In this document: in pieces, positions 32,966 to 44,959 of the stretch | Position numbering within the stretch: the stretch's first letter is position 1 | Layout of the letters: every line of letters starts with the position of its first letter | Source: Loripinus fragilis | Taxonomy: Eukaryota > Mollusca > Bivalvia > Lucinida > Lucinidae | Direction of reading: 5' to 3' | Length of the DNA: 64,000 nt | NCBI GenBank assembly: GCA_964019695.1 | Contig: OZ026530.1 | Location: 32,718,690-32,782,689 of the forward strand | The notes under the pieces: generated by a model | Told to the model about the DNA's origin: nothing | Databases searched by the model: none | The model's input: the letters and a program-made list of their open reading frames with translations, nothing else | Translations under genes and position numbers: made by a program

Positions 32966-34729
32966 GGAACCATCACAGAGTCTTAAGACTAGCGGGAAAC
33001 GTGGGTATTTCTAATCATCAGAGGAAGCCAAAATCATTTTCAAGCGATTCTTTGGTCACTGAACCCCAAAAAGCATAGCAAATACTGCCATTTCCTGACT
33101 TTTCTCAAAGAAATAAAGGACCATTTTTTTCACAATTTGACGTTTTTAATAATGCTTTTACGTTATCGCCTTTAAACAGTGTTTGTAGTCGGTTTTTCTT
33201 GAACCAAATTGACAAGTAAAACTGTTTGATGCCTTCCAACACATTCAGACAAATAAAGTTGAATGAAACATCTTCATGGCTACAGTGCACCAGCCGAAAG
33301 ATAAAATATAACGCCACCGTTATCTCGCAAATGCGTCGCACCATTTTCCAGCAACTTAACGTTTTAATCCACCATAAGATGAGTTACATTGTAAGCCTAT
33401 GACATCTTTGTAAACCGAGTCTCTGTTGAATTGAAACGCCTATTAACATAAGAAGTTTAATCAATTGATGACTACGTTTTGGCGTCACTGATGGCAGCTG
33501 ATTTTTTCAGCATGAAATCACTATCATATCTGTCATATAACCAATAGTTTTTATAGGCGTATGATGCATGAGGAAGTCGATGTAAAACCACCAAACGAAA
33601 ACCACATGCTTATCATTTTAGCATTACTTACAACGGATGTGAATTTTGCTTACTGACCCCTCCTGCAATTCTTGCTCTCCCAAAATGCCCATTCAGAGGA
33701 TGGCGTCTGTAAATTCGTGGTTTCATTTGCCTAAGATCCTGTTCTCATCATTGCAATTAAAATTGTTCGATATTGCACAAAGATGAGCACATAAAGATGC
33801 GAAACATAAGAAATTGCTAAACTTATTGTGCATAATATACAAAGGATTGGAAACATTTTAGTTACAAATAGGCACCCCATATGAGATACAGATGGCACAA
33901 ACTAAATGGTCGGTTGTCATTATAAATCTATGGGTTTACCTTAAGCTTACAAGCTCCTTTTACACCCTATGACAGCAAGCTTCCTTAAACCTAACCAAAC
34001 CCTAATCTCATTTGACATGGCCGTGCATATTACATAACCACATTATGTAACAGGTGGTTGCCTGGACAAAGGGTTGGACAAATGTATGGACAGAATATTT
34101 TAACAACCCTACACTAGTGGACCTGACAAGTACTTTATTTGTTCTATGTACAGATATGATAGTTATCTATATAATTATGTTTAGTAGATGGAGCTTAATA
34201 TAAATACACCAGAAGGAAAGGTTAATTTCACAAACAGTCTCGATTAGAATTTCAAATGTTTTGATTTTGCGAGAAGATATATTATGTTTTCCATACACCC
34301 TCTTGCATCCAGCCTTAAAAAGAAAAGACACCTGTCAGACTGGTTGAAAGTCAGATATATATGTTTTTCCTATACAGCAAAGACATGTTTATTTGACAAT
34401 GCCATTTATTGAATCTACTTATCCCTAGCCCCATCTAAGTCAAAGTGAGATAGTTATGGAATCGTCTTTTGTCTGAAACACCATCTGTCTTATCATTGTA
34501 AACCATATTTCAGTACCCATTTTTCAGAATAGATGCATTCACTGTGCAAATGATTATCGTCTTAGACATTCAATATGGTACACTCTTGTTAAGATCATCT
34601 TTTTAACACTTGAGTTACTGTCCTTGACGCAGTTAGAATGTCCAATAATAGTGCAAAAGCTGTATCGTTTTTTTGTGTGTAATGAACTTCACTTTTCTTG
34701 AAAGTTATAACGTCTAGCAAATTCTCATT

Positions 34730-35660
34730 ATACGTGGGTCAGTCAAAAATAACTGAGAGTTGGTTAATATCTTTTTACTGGGTAAGCACTTTTGACTGAA
34801 ACTTAATACACATCTAGAATGAACCTTCGGGCTTCATTGCATATAGAAGTTGACGTCTTTAAATCGTCAATGTGCTGTTGCTAGGCAAAGGAAGACCGTC
34901 TCTCAGCGATGTGCGTTCGCGCTGACGACGCTCTGACTAAGCAGCCATGAATTAAAAACCACTTAAAATCTAAAACAGTATAATTACGGACCTTTTATCA
35001 CACCAATTGTATCAAACAATGTGTTAGCAATGTTTTGAAATAGTGAAATAGAAGGTAAATACAAATATGCGATGTTCGTTGCCTAGCAACCAAATTCGAT
35101 GGCAATTCCATTTTTAGCAAAAACAGCAGATTTTGTTGCTATGGCAACCGTTTATTCCGGTGAATATTCAAAATATGCATTCAGATATTAAAACCAATTA
35201 CTTAATACAATGAAATGGTCATATGATATGATACTTAGTTGATAATATTGCTCTAGAATGAACCGTTACTGGTGGGTGGGGTATATTTTGGGGTGAAAAT
35301 TTTCGAAAATTTAGTCAATTTTCCTTTTATTTATGTAATAAAATTCCAATGCCTCAATCTCAGCTGTTGCATTTGACAAAATACATTCACACACTTTATT
35401 TGCAACAAATGCACAAGTTGATGTAACTTAAATTCTGTACAGTGTTCCCATGGCAACGCTGTATTCCAGCGTGAACGCATTACGTTTTTTCACATTCTTC
35501 GGTTGCTTAGCAACAACAATCTATACTTTGCATGGTCATGTATTTTGCATATTCAGACGCCGGACAGTTCATTGCATGCATGTGCCAAATTTGACTTGTG
35601 TAAGTTAGCCTACGTAAGAGATATGTATCAACTCTCAGTTATTTTTGACTGACCCTTGTA
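34730..35660. mobile_element. Mariner-like element, about 930 bp
   Basis: GGGTCAGTCAAAAATAACTG (from 34736) is exactly inverted at CAGTTATTTTTGACTGACCC, followed by AGAGTT against AACTCT. TAC/GTA tips suggest a TA target. No transposase ORF remains. The interior carries repeated GTTGC-N-GCAAC motifs at 34877, 35078, 35135, 35444 and 35502. Confidence 0.65.
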
Positions 35661-36184
35661 TGTCAAAATGCACTGTTCCTTTAGATAGGTATGACAGTAT
35701 TAAATTTTTTACTCCACTCCTGATCCTTTTGGATGGGTCAAATGTCAAATAATCAACTTTGTCATGACCAAGTGATTTGTCAATATTTTGACCATAATTT
35801 TGAATGCTGACAGAGTAACAATAAATATGAAACATATCAAACGAAGGTTTAGCTTTAATGCCTTAGATGGACTTAGGTGGTTGGACTAAAACTATACTCG
35901 ACTCATTCAAAAATGGTATATCAATTGAAAGGAATAACGCGTTAAACATCATGCAAGCAAATATTTTGCTGTTACACACTTCCTTGACCCCTAGTTTGGG
36001 ATCAAAATGTCAACACATCTTTAATGTGGTATTGATGCATATCAGATTACAGGGAATGCTTCATTGTGCAAATACATTTTTTTACATTACACCAACATGA
36101 TATCTGGTGTTAGTTAAAATGTCACATATCAGAATTGTACAGTTATAGTTAAGTGTATGTTTTTCTATTGAAATTAGCACTATG

Positions 36185-36735
36185 GTTCTAAATTAAAGAC
36201 TTATCTATAGATGAGATGGAAGAGGCATAATGCTTTGGCTGTTGTCAGGCCCACCAGGATTTACCTGTTAGATTCGTTTTGCTTAAGTATTCAATTTTAT
36301 GTACTGCTGAGTTCTTATCTTTGATTAATTTTCTTTTCATATATTGATATATTTGTTCTAAGAAATGATGCATGAATAAGTAAGGGGTCTTTTATGCAAA
36401 CCTAACATCTATGTGTCTTGATCCGTATTTGAACAAAGGGTGATGTTAGCGCCGTGAAACTGGTTATAGCCCTCCAGTAAAATATTTTTACTGACGTTCC
36501 AAGGTGGTGCGTCTTTTGTGGATCATATGTGTTATTTCTTTCTTGTGTTTGTCATGCTTTAGTGTCTGTTCATTGCTGCTGGGGAAGGGCTGACCTCTTG
36601 GCTCTCGTTTATGATGTTTTATTGTGTTCTTGTCATTGTCCAATGTGGTTTTGGTACTTGATTGTATCGATTCACGGTGCCACGGGGTTGTCTGCGGTTT
36701 GTGATTGTGGTATTTCCTGATCATACTCACTTACT
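36185..36735 (+). repeat. Dispersed repeat E, copy 2 (abuts chitin synthase exon C)
   Basis: AGACTTATCTATAGATGAGA, TCATGCAAACCTAACATCTA-like words and GGGAAGGGCTGACCTCTTGG match the tandem array at 51470-54600. Its right end (TATTTCCTGATCATACTCAC) stops 14-20 bp from the exon C donor. Confidence 0.65.
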
Positions 36736-36748
36736 GTTTTTAACTAAC

Positions 36749-36869
36749 CTGTCATTGACACGATATGGTGCTCTTCCTAGAAAGTGTAATACCGTTCCAA
36801 TACGGTGTACAACCATCGCAAGAAACTGAATAATCAGCACAAAAGTGAACAAAACCAGCACCAGTAAAC
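36749..36869 (-). CDS. CHS: Chitin synthase, internal exon C (membrane helix with HRIGT motif)
   Basis: Minus-strand exon after the acceptor tctttgtag, ending at gacag|gttagt. It has 121 nt, made of 2 nt, 39 codons and 2 nt. The codon split with exon B gives Gly (G|GT), so the join reads NVVGLLVLVLF. The product is one long hydrophobic helix, then VIIQ-like residues and QFLAMVVHRIGTVLHFLGRA. This matches the conserved 'QF-x-x-ML-x-HR-x-GT-x-x-H-x-L' block at the end of the last membrane helices in animal chitin synthases. A second, broken copy of this exon lies 150-260 bp upstream in gene order (37020-37160). Intron B-C is 12.3 kb. Confidence 0.75.
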
Positions 36870-37019
36870 CTACAAAGAAAAGAATGTGGCCTAATTTATG
36901 AAAACTTTATGAATAACCTTTGATAATTAAAAAAACTTGTCTTAATATTAGGTTGTAATAATGTTTCTTACAACAACACAAAGCGCAGGTAAACTTCTCA
37001 ATAGGACGAATGTTAACAA

Positions 37020-37160
37020 ATAAATGCATGATGCTCATCATAGAAAGCATGTTACCGTTCACATACGATGTACAAGCATCACAAGAAACTGTATTAGTAA
37101 CACAAAGGTGGACAGCACGAGGACAAGTAAACATTCGTAGAAATATGTCGCCTAATGATA
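37020..37160 (-). pseudogene. Decayed duplicate of chitin synthase exon C
   Basis: Read on the minus strand from 37132, this segment gives LLVLVLSTFVLLIQFLVMLV followed by HRM and a stop. It parallels exon C (LLVLVLFTFVLIIQFLAMVV, HRIGT) almost residue for residue. The copy is broken. The Gly codon of HRIGT is TGA, two further stops follow where exon C has Gly-Arg, and the acceptor AG is replaced by 'acgaat'. Similarity runs into the flanking intron on both sides, so this is a tandem genomic duplication and not a retrocopy. An overlapping open frame (36907-37179) is in another frame and is not considered coding. Confidence 0.75.
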
Positions 37161-37334
37161 AAATAAAATGATAACACAAAAAATCTATGCTAAAAAAACG
37201 ATATTAGTGACTCCCTTCTGACAGAAAAGAAATATTTTTTTCCTAACAAGAAATGAATTGATAAATAAATTCTAAAAGGCTCAATCGGTCAATATTTGGT
37301 TTTTATAGCATCTCCTTAATTACTGGGTGGACTT

Positions 37335-37410
37335 CCATTAAAAAGTAATTGAGTATCATCAGAGAATGCCACAATCACACACTGCAAAACAACACACAGC
37401 ACCATTAGGA
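37335..37410 (-). repeat. Short fragment of repeat E leading end
   Basis: AATTGAGTATCATCAGAGAA followed by TGCCACAATCACACACTGCA reproduces the repeat E leading end, about 180 bp from the dead exon copy. The strand is given as that of the host gene; the motif itself reads on the plus strand. Confidence 0.4.
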
Positions 37411-38094
37411 AGAACCATAGAACATGTATTGTAACTAGACATTTCGTCACCTTAACGCAAAACTGTACTAACTCAATTTTTTTTCAAAATTCATGTTTTG
37501 GCAGATTTGAAATATTCAACCATAGTTCTTGCACTATGCAAAAAGTGAAAACTCACATCTTGATATTTTTATGAAAAAAGCCATTTGTCCTATAGTCCTA
37601 TCTCAATTACAGCAGTTTGCTTAGTGCAAAACTGTACTAACTCAAGTTAGGACAGTATTGCATTGAGGAAAATTGGCTTATAACACAGAAAGCTTAGTGC
37701 AAAACTGTGGTATGTTATTTTAATGCCAACAATTCTCAGTGTTATGCTGATTTTGATTAAAATGTGATTGGATTTTTGATTACAGTATTGTTTTACAGTG
37801 CTTTGCCATCATTTATCTAATTTGAAAGGCTGACATTAGCCCATCAACCGTGTTCCTGGGCAAGCTATTCTACCTGACAGACCAAGTCATGCCTGCATCT
37901 TGTAAAGTATGATTCACTGTGGACCATGTCTTATGCCAACCTGCTAAAATGCTATTACAGCAAATAGGTCAACTAGATACCTGCCTAACTGTCGTAGCAC
38001 AAAGGCATGTACTTATCCTAGCTGTAGCCTGGGTGAGTGACGAACTTGATTTCCTACCTACCCAAACTGGTGAACTGACCAAAATACCAACAAT

Positions 38095-39580
38095 ACTGTA
38101 TTTATATTATGACTCAGCTGCATGAGACCCAACACACTAGCCTAACTACCCCAGCTAATAGGTCAACTAACATAGACATGCACCTACAGTACCTATATCT
38201 TAGGTGTGAGAGTTACCAATATCTTTGCCTACCTTTCCCAGCTGGTGAACTGAATAATATCTGCAATGCTGCATAATATTATTATGACTCAGCTGCATAT
38301 CAAAAAACATAGCCACCTACCTATCCTAGCTGTATGAGTGACCGACATGTTTGCCTTAACTACCAAAGCTGGTGAATTAAACCAATATGAGCGGAATATT
38401 ATGACTCAGCTGCATGAACACTCAACATACAAGCCTACCTTCCCAGCTAATAGATAACCAACAAAGACAATTACCTATCCTTGCTGTATGAGTGACCGAC
38501 ATGATTGCCTTACCTACCCAAGCTGGTGAAAAGACCAAAATATTAGCAGAACATAATGCCTCAGCTGCATGACACCAAACATACAAGCCTACCTTGCCCA
38601 GCTAATAGATAACCAACAAAGCCATTTACCTATCCTTGCTGTATGAGTGACCAACATGATTGCCTTACCTACCGAAGCTGGTGAAAAGACCAAAACATTA
38701 GCAGAACATAATGCCTCAGCTGCATGACACCAATCATACAAGCCTACCTTGCCCAGCTAATAGATTAACAAACATGGCCAATTACCTATCCTAGCTGTAT
38801 GAGTGAGGAATACCCCAGCTGGTGAACTGACCAAAAGACGTGTAACAACAATTTAATGCTGTGTATATTATGACTCAGCTGCATGACACCCAGCATCCTA
38901 ACATACCTTCCCCTGCAAGCTGATTAATCAACATAGCCACCTGCCTATCCAAGCTGCAAGAGTGACAGACTTGATTGCCTATCTACCCCAGCTGATGAAC
39001 TGACCAAAGTACCTGCAATGCTGCATATTATTATGACTCTGCAGAAAAACACCCAACATACTAGCCTACCTTCCCAGCTAATAGATTGAATTTGATATAG
39101 CCACCTGCCTATCATTTCTTTATGAGCGACCAACATGGTTGTTTGCCTACCTAGACTAGTTAATGGATCAACCAATTAAGCCACCAACATATCCTTGCTG
39201 TATGAATGGTTAAAATACTTGCCTACCTACCTCAGCTTGTAACTGGTTAAAATTAACCAGTTTCATGGTGTACATTCTATATTTTGTCTCAGCTGCATAA
39301 CACTCAATATCAGACTACATACCCAAACTGCAAGCTGATAGCCATTGTGTCAGTACTAGCTAGTTAACCAACAATATAGCAGCTTATTATGCCGCAGTGG
39401 CATTAGGCATTACACCCAAAATACCAGTCTACCAACCTTTGCTGAAAGATTAACCATCGTTTAAAGCCACCTACCTATCCAACTGAATGATGGATCAACA
39501 AGAATGCTTACTTAGCCCAGTTGGTCACCTAACAAACATAACAGAGTATATAATGTTTCAGCTGCATGTAAATTCCAGTT
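38095..39580 (+). repeat. Degenerate minisatellite, about 120-160-bp units
   Basis: GACTCAGCTGCAT-type anchors at about 38109, 38287, 38406, 38562, 38714, 38874, 39036, 39285 and 39557, with CCTACC...CCCAGCTAATAG and CTATCCTTGCTGTATGAGTG between them. Lies inside the 4.8-kb TIR element. Confidence 0.75.
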
Positions 39581-40057
39581 ATATAGATCAAACAGTATAT
39601 ACACCTATCTATCCTAGCTATTTGAGTGACAAACATGATTGTCAACCTTTGGGAAGGCCGATTAAATGACAAACATACCTGTACAGATATGCCTCGGCTT
39701 AATGCCACATGACATACCTTACTACCCGATGTACGACAAAACATAGAACGACAAAAGAGAGAAGAATCATTTAATAGAGGAGTCAAAACATAGACACGAC
39801 ATTAAATAGATCGATGAATAATAGAACGACCAATAAGAGAACAATAAATGTGAAAAACAATAATCACTTAACCGCTCGGCGATTGCTGTTGTTGAACATT
39901 CGCTCACTAAACCTAGCTCACTAAACTAAGCTACCCTCCATCTATTTGGTCTTACTACCTACTCCAGCTGGATTAACAGCCTAGCAAACCACCCTTAAAC
40001 TATGCTTTAGCTGACCTACCAATATGCCTGCTCTGGCTATATAGTTGCCTAAACCAC

Positions 40058-40490
40058 CTTAGATCAGGGCTGTGGAAATACCATGCTCCACTTATCCAAC
40101 CTGATCCCATTTCATTCAGGACAAGTTAGAAATTTCTATTTTCTTGTCCTGGGACAAGTTTAAAGAAAGATAATGCAACTCTGTATTTCATAAGTGATAA
40201 TTGTTATGGCTCACATGTTGTGTGGTAAAGAGTGTTGGTCCTGATCAACTGGCATCTAAAGAAGCAAGCTGATCTGGATCTACACTGTTTGAAATATTGA
40301 GCTTATCTCTTGTTTTCATGCTGTTTTTAAGAGTTTATTCCTGCTTGTTGTTTAAGTACAGTGATGGATTATATATAGCTAAGTTTCTAGCACATAATCT
40401 GTTCTTTGGGACAAGCAAAACAAGTACTGGTACCTTATGGCAATTTACTTGTCCCTGAAGCAAGTATCAACTTTTGCAATTTCCACTACC
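40058..40490. mobile_element. ACTTGTCC/GGACAAGT TIR element F, copy 1
   Basis: CAGGGCTGTGGAAATACCAT and TTTCCACTACCCTGCTA ends; repeated GGACAAGT/ACTTGTCC words inside; a GATCAACTGGCATC...GATCTGGATCTACACTG hairpin at the centre. Nested in the 4.8-kb element; reversed relative at 45916. Confidence 0.55.
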
Positions 40491-41309
40491 CTGCTAATAC
40501 AGCTTTTTTCTATACCTAGTTTGACTTAGTTGCCTGGCTGTCACAGCTATTTTAAGGACTGTAATACCTTACACAGCTTACTGTTAACCCTCAGCTGTTG
40601 ACTAAACCAACCTTGGGTTTGTTCCTGGCCTAACTCAGGGCTTGAACTTAACACTTGTCCTCTCGCATTATGAATGGAAATTTGATAAGGTTCAGTGGAA
40701 ATTTCCATTTGCTTGCCCAACAGGGTGAGGAGTTTTTTGTCAGGGTGTCAGTAACCGATTGTGAGAAAAAAGTAAATCAGTAAATGTGCCATGGCTCAAT
40801 ATGTTAGTGTTCCAAATATCTCCTTTAAAACACCAGATAAAGGACGAAGGCTACTGGAGTAAGGACGAGTGACAATTTAAGACCACTTGCCCCACAGAAC
40901 GAGTAGGAAAAAAATTTGAGGCCTGGATCTAACACTTAATGCCTGAATAAAATACATGAAAAATATTCCCCATCAGGATTCAATCGTTATTCAAATGCAC
41001 TTGCAAAATGAACGAGGATATCCATTATAAAATAATTCAAAATATTTGTTTGTGAAGATATATTGTTAAGTTACGTCTTATGACTTAGCTTACAGAGCGT
41101 CATTATTAAACTAAATCTGATGATGTACCCCACCCCCCAATACTCCTTATTAACTCTTTTCATTCATTAATATTATGTGTATTGTTTGTGATAACTGAGC
41201 ATTTGCAGAATTTGTTAAAAATAAAGATACTCATTATTTCATAAAATACTGCTTAAACTATGGTAGATGGCCAATTTGGGTTGAAAGCCTGAAAACAACA
41301 TATAACTAG

Positions 41310-41885
41310 TATGCCCAGTCAATGGGGCGCCATTGCAAATCCCCACGTTAAAGGTTTTGACCCCCAGCATCCCAAAGTCCCACCCCTGGGGCATGACCCA
41401 GGCAACAGAATGAAAATTTGGTTCGATATTTTATATATTTTATTTATGAGCACACACACAAAGATTGGTATAAAAGTCTTTGAAATTGATTTTGGAATTG
41501 AAATTTAATGATATTTGACCTTTTGACCTTAACCCAAGGTCACCAGTTTGACCCTAGGGTGAAAATTTTACTTGCACTCTGTTTAACTCATCATCCCCTT
41601 CAATTTAATATGCCACATGACTATGTTTGGAAAAAAAAAATTGACCCCCTGGGCGCCCCACTAAGGCCCCAAAGCCCCCAAATCCCAACACTGGGGCAAG
41701 ACACAGGGAACAGAACAAAAAATCTTGTTTGATATGTTTAATATCTTTTATTTGTGAGAACACACACAAAGATTGGTATAAAAAATCTTTGAAATTGACT
41801 TTGTAACTGAAATAAAATTATATTTGACCTTTTGACCCTTCCCCAGGGCCCCAGGGGGCGGGTCCAAAAAATATCAGGATATAAC
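41310..41885 (+). repeat. Bivalve-type repeat with TGACCT/AAGGTCA motifs, copy 1
   Basis: CAGTCAATGGGGCGCCAT, ATCCCCACG, GGGGCATGACCCAGGCAAC, then TTTGACCTTTTGACC...CCAAGGTCACCAGTTTGACC, in two tandem units of about 300 bp. Same family as 62364-63385. ORFs at 41311 and 41508 are repeat by-products. Confidence 0.6.
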
Positions 41886-42294
41886 TCCCAAAAATTTAGC
41901 TGAACTAAATAAAATTGTTGCTATATTTCCAGTTACTACACTTTTGCATTAATCTCATTACACTAAGTGCTTCAAACTTCAATGCAAAACTGTAGTAACT
42001 TGACTAAGTACAGTTTTGCACTGAATAACATCTCAGATATTTTGAAATTTCAAATGCAAAACAGTCATAACTCATATTTTTGCAAATATCTTGTTTTACA
42101 GCAAAAGTAATTTTTGCTCAATGATTTTAGATTAACAGAAACATATTTATCTGGTGTTTGAGAAAAATGCAAAAAGGTATTTGATTTTTTAAAGTAGAAA
42201 TTCAGAAAAATGTTCCTCCTGTAAAATTTACAAAATGTGAGTTAGTACAGTTTTGCGTTAAGGTGACGATTTAAAGGCTATAAAGGTAAAATAA

Positions 42295-42520
42295 CCAGCT
42301 CTGTCCAACTTGTCAAGATGATTGCAAAACTAGAATAGACATAAAGTATTGCATACCAAACAAAAACAAACACAGAACTCCACAAACAATTAAAGTGAGG
42401 CACATACAAATATAAATCAGCAGCAACAGAACCACCTCCTTAGATTGGACAGCAGCATAGGCTACTGGCGCCAAATCTTCACCCTAGATTCTGTTGTTGT
42501 TAAAATACAAAAAAAGTGTT
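42295..42520 (-). repeat. Diverged fragment related to repeat E
   Basis: CAGCAACAGAACCACCTCCT, AGGCTACTGGCGCCAAATCT and CACCCTAGATTCTGTTG are reverse complements of words at 50250-50345. Confidence 0.45.
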
Positions 42521-44959
42521 TAGTTTACATGGAGGCTTCCTAACTTATGCAATTCATAAGCACAGAGAAACACTCCAATCAAATAAACAAACTATGATGA
42601 AACAAAGATAATGGTTCATGACCCACAAATAGACAGAGCTACGGAAACCTAAAGGGGGAGTTCCAAATCTGCCCACGCTTGGATTTCGATAATAGTTTGT
42701 ATGTTGAATACCTACGTTATAACAACTACAAAAATGAAATTATTTCATTCCTTGAAGGCTGTTATGCCACAGGGGGGCACCTTGATGTACACCCTCTTTG
42801 TACTAATATATGGCCTATTAAATATCAGTCTCAAATCATTAACATTATTGACTGCTACATTCTTTGAATGGAATATGAAAGAAGACTTCCCAGGGTATAC
42901 CTTACTATCATTAATGTATATGAATACATCTAAACAAAAATTCTGACCCATCAAAATTTGAATTATCCCCATATTGAACACTAAAGTTAGTGTCTATAGG
43001 AGATTCTGTCCTAATAATTACCATGTTCCAGGCTTTGCCAAGTTTGTGAACCCATAATATTTTCAGAAAAGTAGGTCAAATACATCCTCTTTATGCATGT
43101 AAATTTTCAAAAAATTTGGACACTGGTAAAAGTGTTATAATTTGCATGAAATGAGTTAGGTCAATATTGTTTCTTAAGTGATTTCAATTAAAATATTCCA
43201 GTCAGGTCTTACAACCCGCAGCTTTTCCACCAGTATTATTCTAAAAAGCATTGACTATCACTATTTAGTATCTTCATCCAAATCAGGTCCAAAATATTTT
43301 TGGTGTCAGAAGTTTTAGCTAATTCAATAGCATAAAACTGGCATTTTTGTAAACAGCACTTGATAAGCAGCACTTGGTCTAGAACTTGGTTGTACTGGTG
43401 GATGTCCAGCAGGTATCATTTGTGAATTGATCTTCCACTGGTTTTCAAATTATTTTTGGACTGAAGCCAACAGGTGGTTATGCTCTTAATGTCTTTCAGC
43501 CATTGAAAAAATTCAAACAGATTAGGATTTATGCTAGGTAATTCATGGGCTCCATCTACATTCTATTTTCCTGTTGCACCTAGAATTGCCTCTATCGTAT
43601 GTCCCTTCAAATCAAATATTGAGGGTAAATTGGTTCAGGACTATGTGCATACTTCTCATTAACTCATATAAACTAAGTGTAACCAGGTCAAGTGTTTAAG
43701 AAATTGTGTATGTTCTCACTATTTTGATAGGGTTTTTTTCCAGAGAACTTGGATTTCACACCAGCTGTCTTTGTATTGAGAGGTTGCAGATGACATCACA
43801 CACCTTGAGTTGTCTTTCTTGGTGGAGACCACCAACCATGTTTACTACTCTATCTTAATGTACTTTGAGCATATCTTTTTTCTGTTAATCCTCCGTAGAC
43901 TAAGATGAAACCTTAATTATTCAATTTCTAAGAGCCTCAAAATTAAATATGGTGTAGTTTCAAATCTCAGACTCTTGTTATCATTGCGTAATAATCTGAT
44001 AAAAATGATTAAAATAGTGTACATAACCCTGGTTATTGTCTCCAATATGGTGGATCAAGGGAGAATAATCTTACAAAACTTTGGCCTGTGCAACCTCTCA
44101 ATTGGGTTAAACTTTCCCTGTCCATTGATAAAGTGTTGTATTTTCATATTCTGTTCCTTCTGCAATATTTAGTTTCAGGAGAAAGTAGAAGACAATTTAA
44201 GCCAGTGCTAGGAGGCATGAGAGCTGCAGCACTTTCCATTTAGTGTCATGCAGAGACTGAGTGAAACTGAGTCTTAAGTTTTAAACTTTATAGTTTATTT
44301 CTATTATGGAATGATCCGTTTTCCCACATTATTTAAATAGTATCCTTATTTTGCAGTCCCTTAGTCACTCAATGTGTACATTTTAATGAATGGTTTACAG
44401 AATCTAATTTGAATTGCATTGTATCTTAATTGATATTGATTGTGGTTATTTCTCCTGCATTAAGTTCTATCCGCCAAAAGTGTATCAAAAATACTTATCA
44501 TAAACCCCATTTAAAATCATTAATATTCCAACAAAAGCTTTAAAACTGCTCCAATAAATAGAAACGGAGTTGGTGAAAATAAAAATGATACTTTATAAGA
44601 TTATAAATTGATTTTCAAATATTAAGTAACACTTAGAGTTTTTTTTGATGTATACATACTAAACATCTAGCATTAGATGAGGTGAAACAGTCTTTGTGCT
44701 GTTATTTCCATCAGGGTTATAGAATCATGAATTTGATTCTCAGATGACCTCATAATCATAATGCTGAAATACTAAACAATTCATAAATATTTATGATGAA
44801 TTCAATAATATTTATTCCTTTAACAAAAGTCTGACTCACCATTCAAATAAATATATTTCTAGGCTTCAAATCTTGTGAATATTATCCTTATATAAATAGT
44901 CAAATTATATAATCATAAAATTATATCTAAAACATGTCAATGTAAAAATTAATAGTAAA

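Larger units (their letters stand above)
24228..36748 (-). other. Intron C-D of the chitin synthase gene
   Basis: A 12.5-kb intron (gttagt...ttcag on the minus strand). It contains the repeats listed separately. Nothing recognisable was seen in 24229-24674, 26151-26905, 30061-30394, 30875-31089, 31166-31439, 32961-34729 and 35661-36184, except the tRNA-like sequence at about 26320-26385. Confidence 0.6.
37445..42268. mobile_element. 4.8-kb TIR element with perfect 31-bp ends and ATTT target duplication
   Basis: Left TIR 37445-37475 begins CGTCACCTTAACGCAAAACT; right TIR 42238-42268 ends AGTTTTGCGTTAAGGTGACG. All 31 positions match. ATTT occurs directly outside both ends (37441-37444 and 42269-42272). 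Subterminal zones repeat 'GCAAAACTGTACTAACT' words on both sides. The interior carries a minisatellite, an ACAAGT-rich TIR element and a bivalve-type repeat; no transposase was found. The superfamily is not assigned. Confidence 0.85.

Noticed and set aside
36907..37179. 90-residue minus-strand ORF over the dead exon copy
   Set aside because: It is in a different frame from the exon C homology; the homologous frame has stops.
37980..39580. CRISPR-like array of regular repeats
   Set aside because: Eukaryotic context, unit length of 120-160 bp with diverged units and no distinct spacers; a minisatellite.
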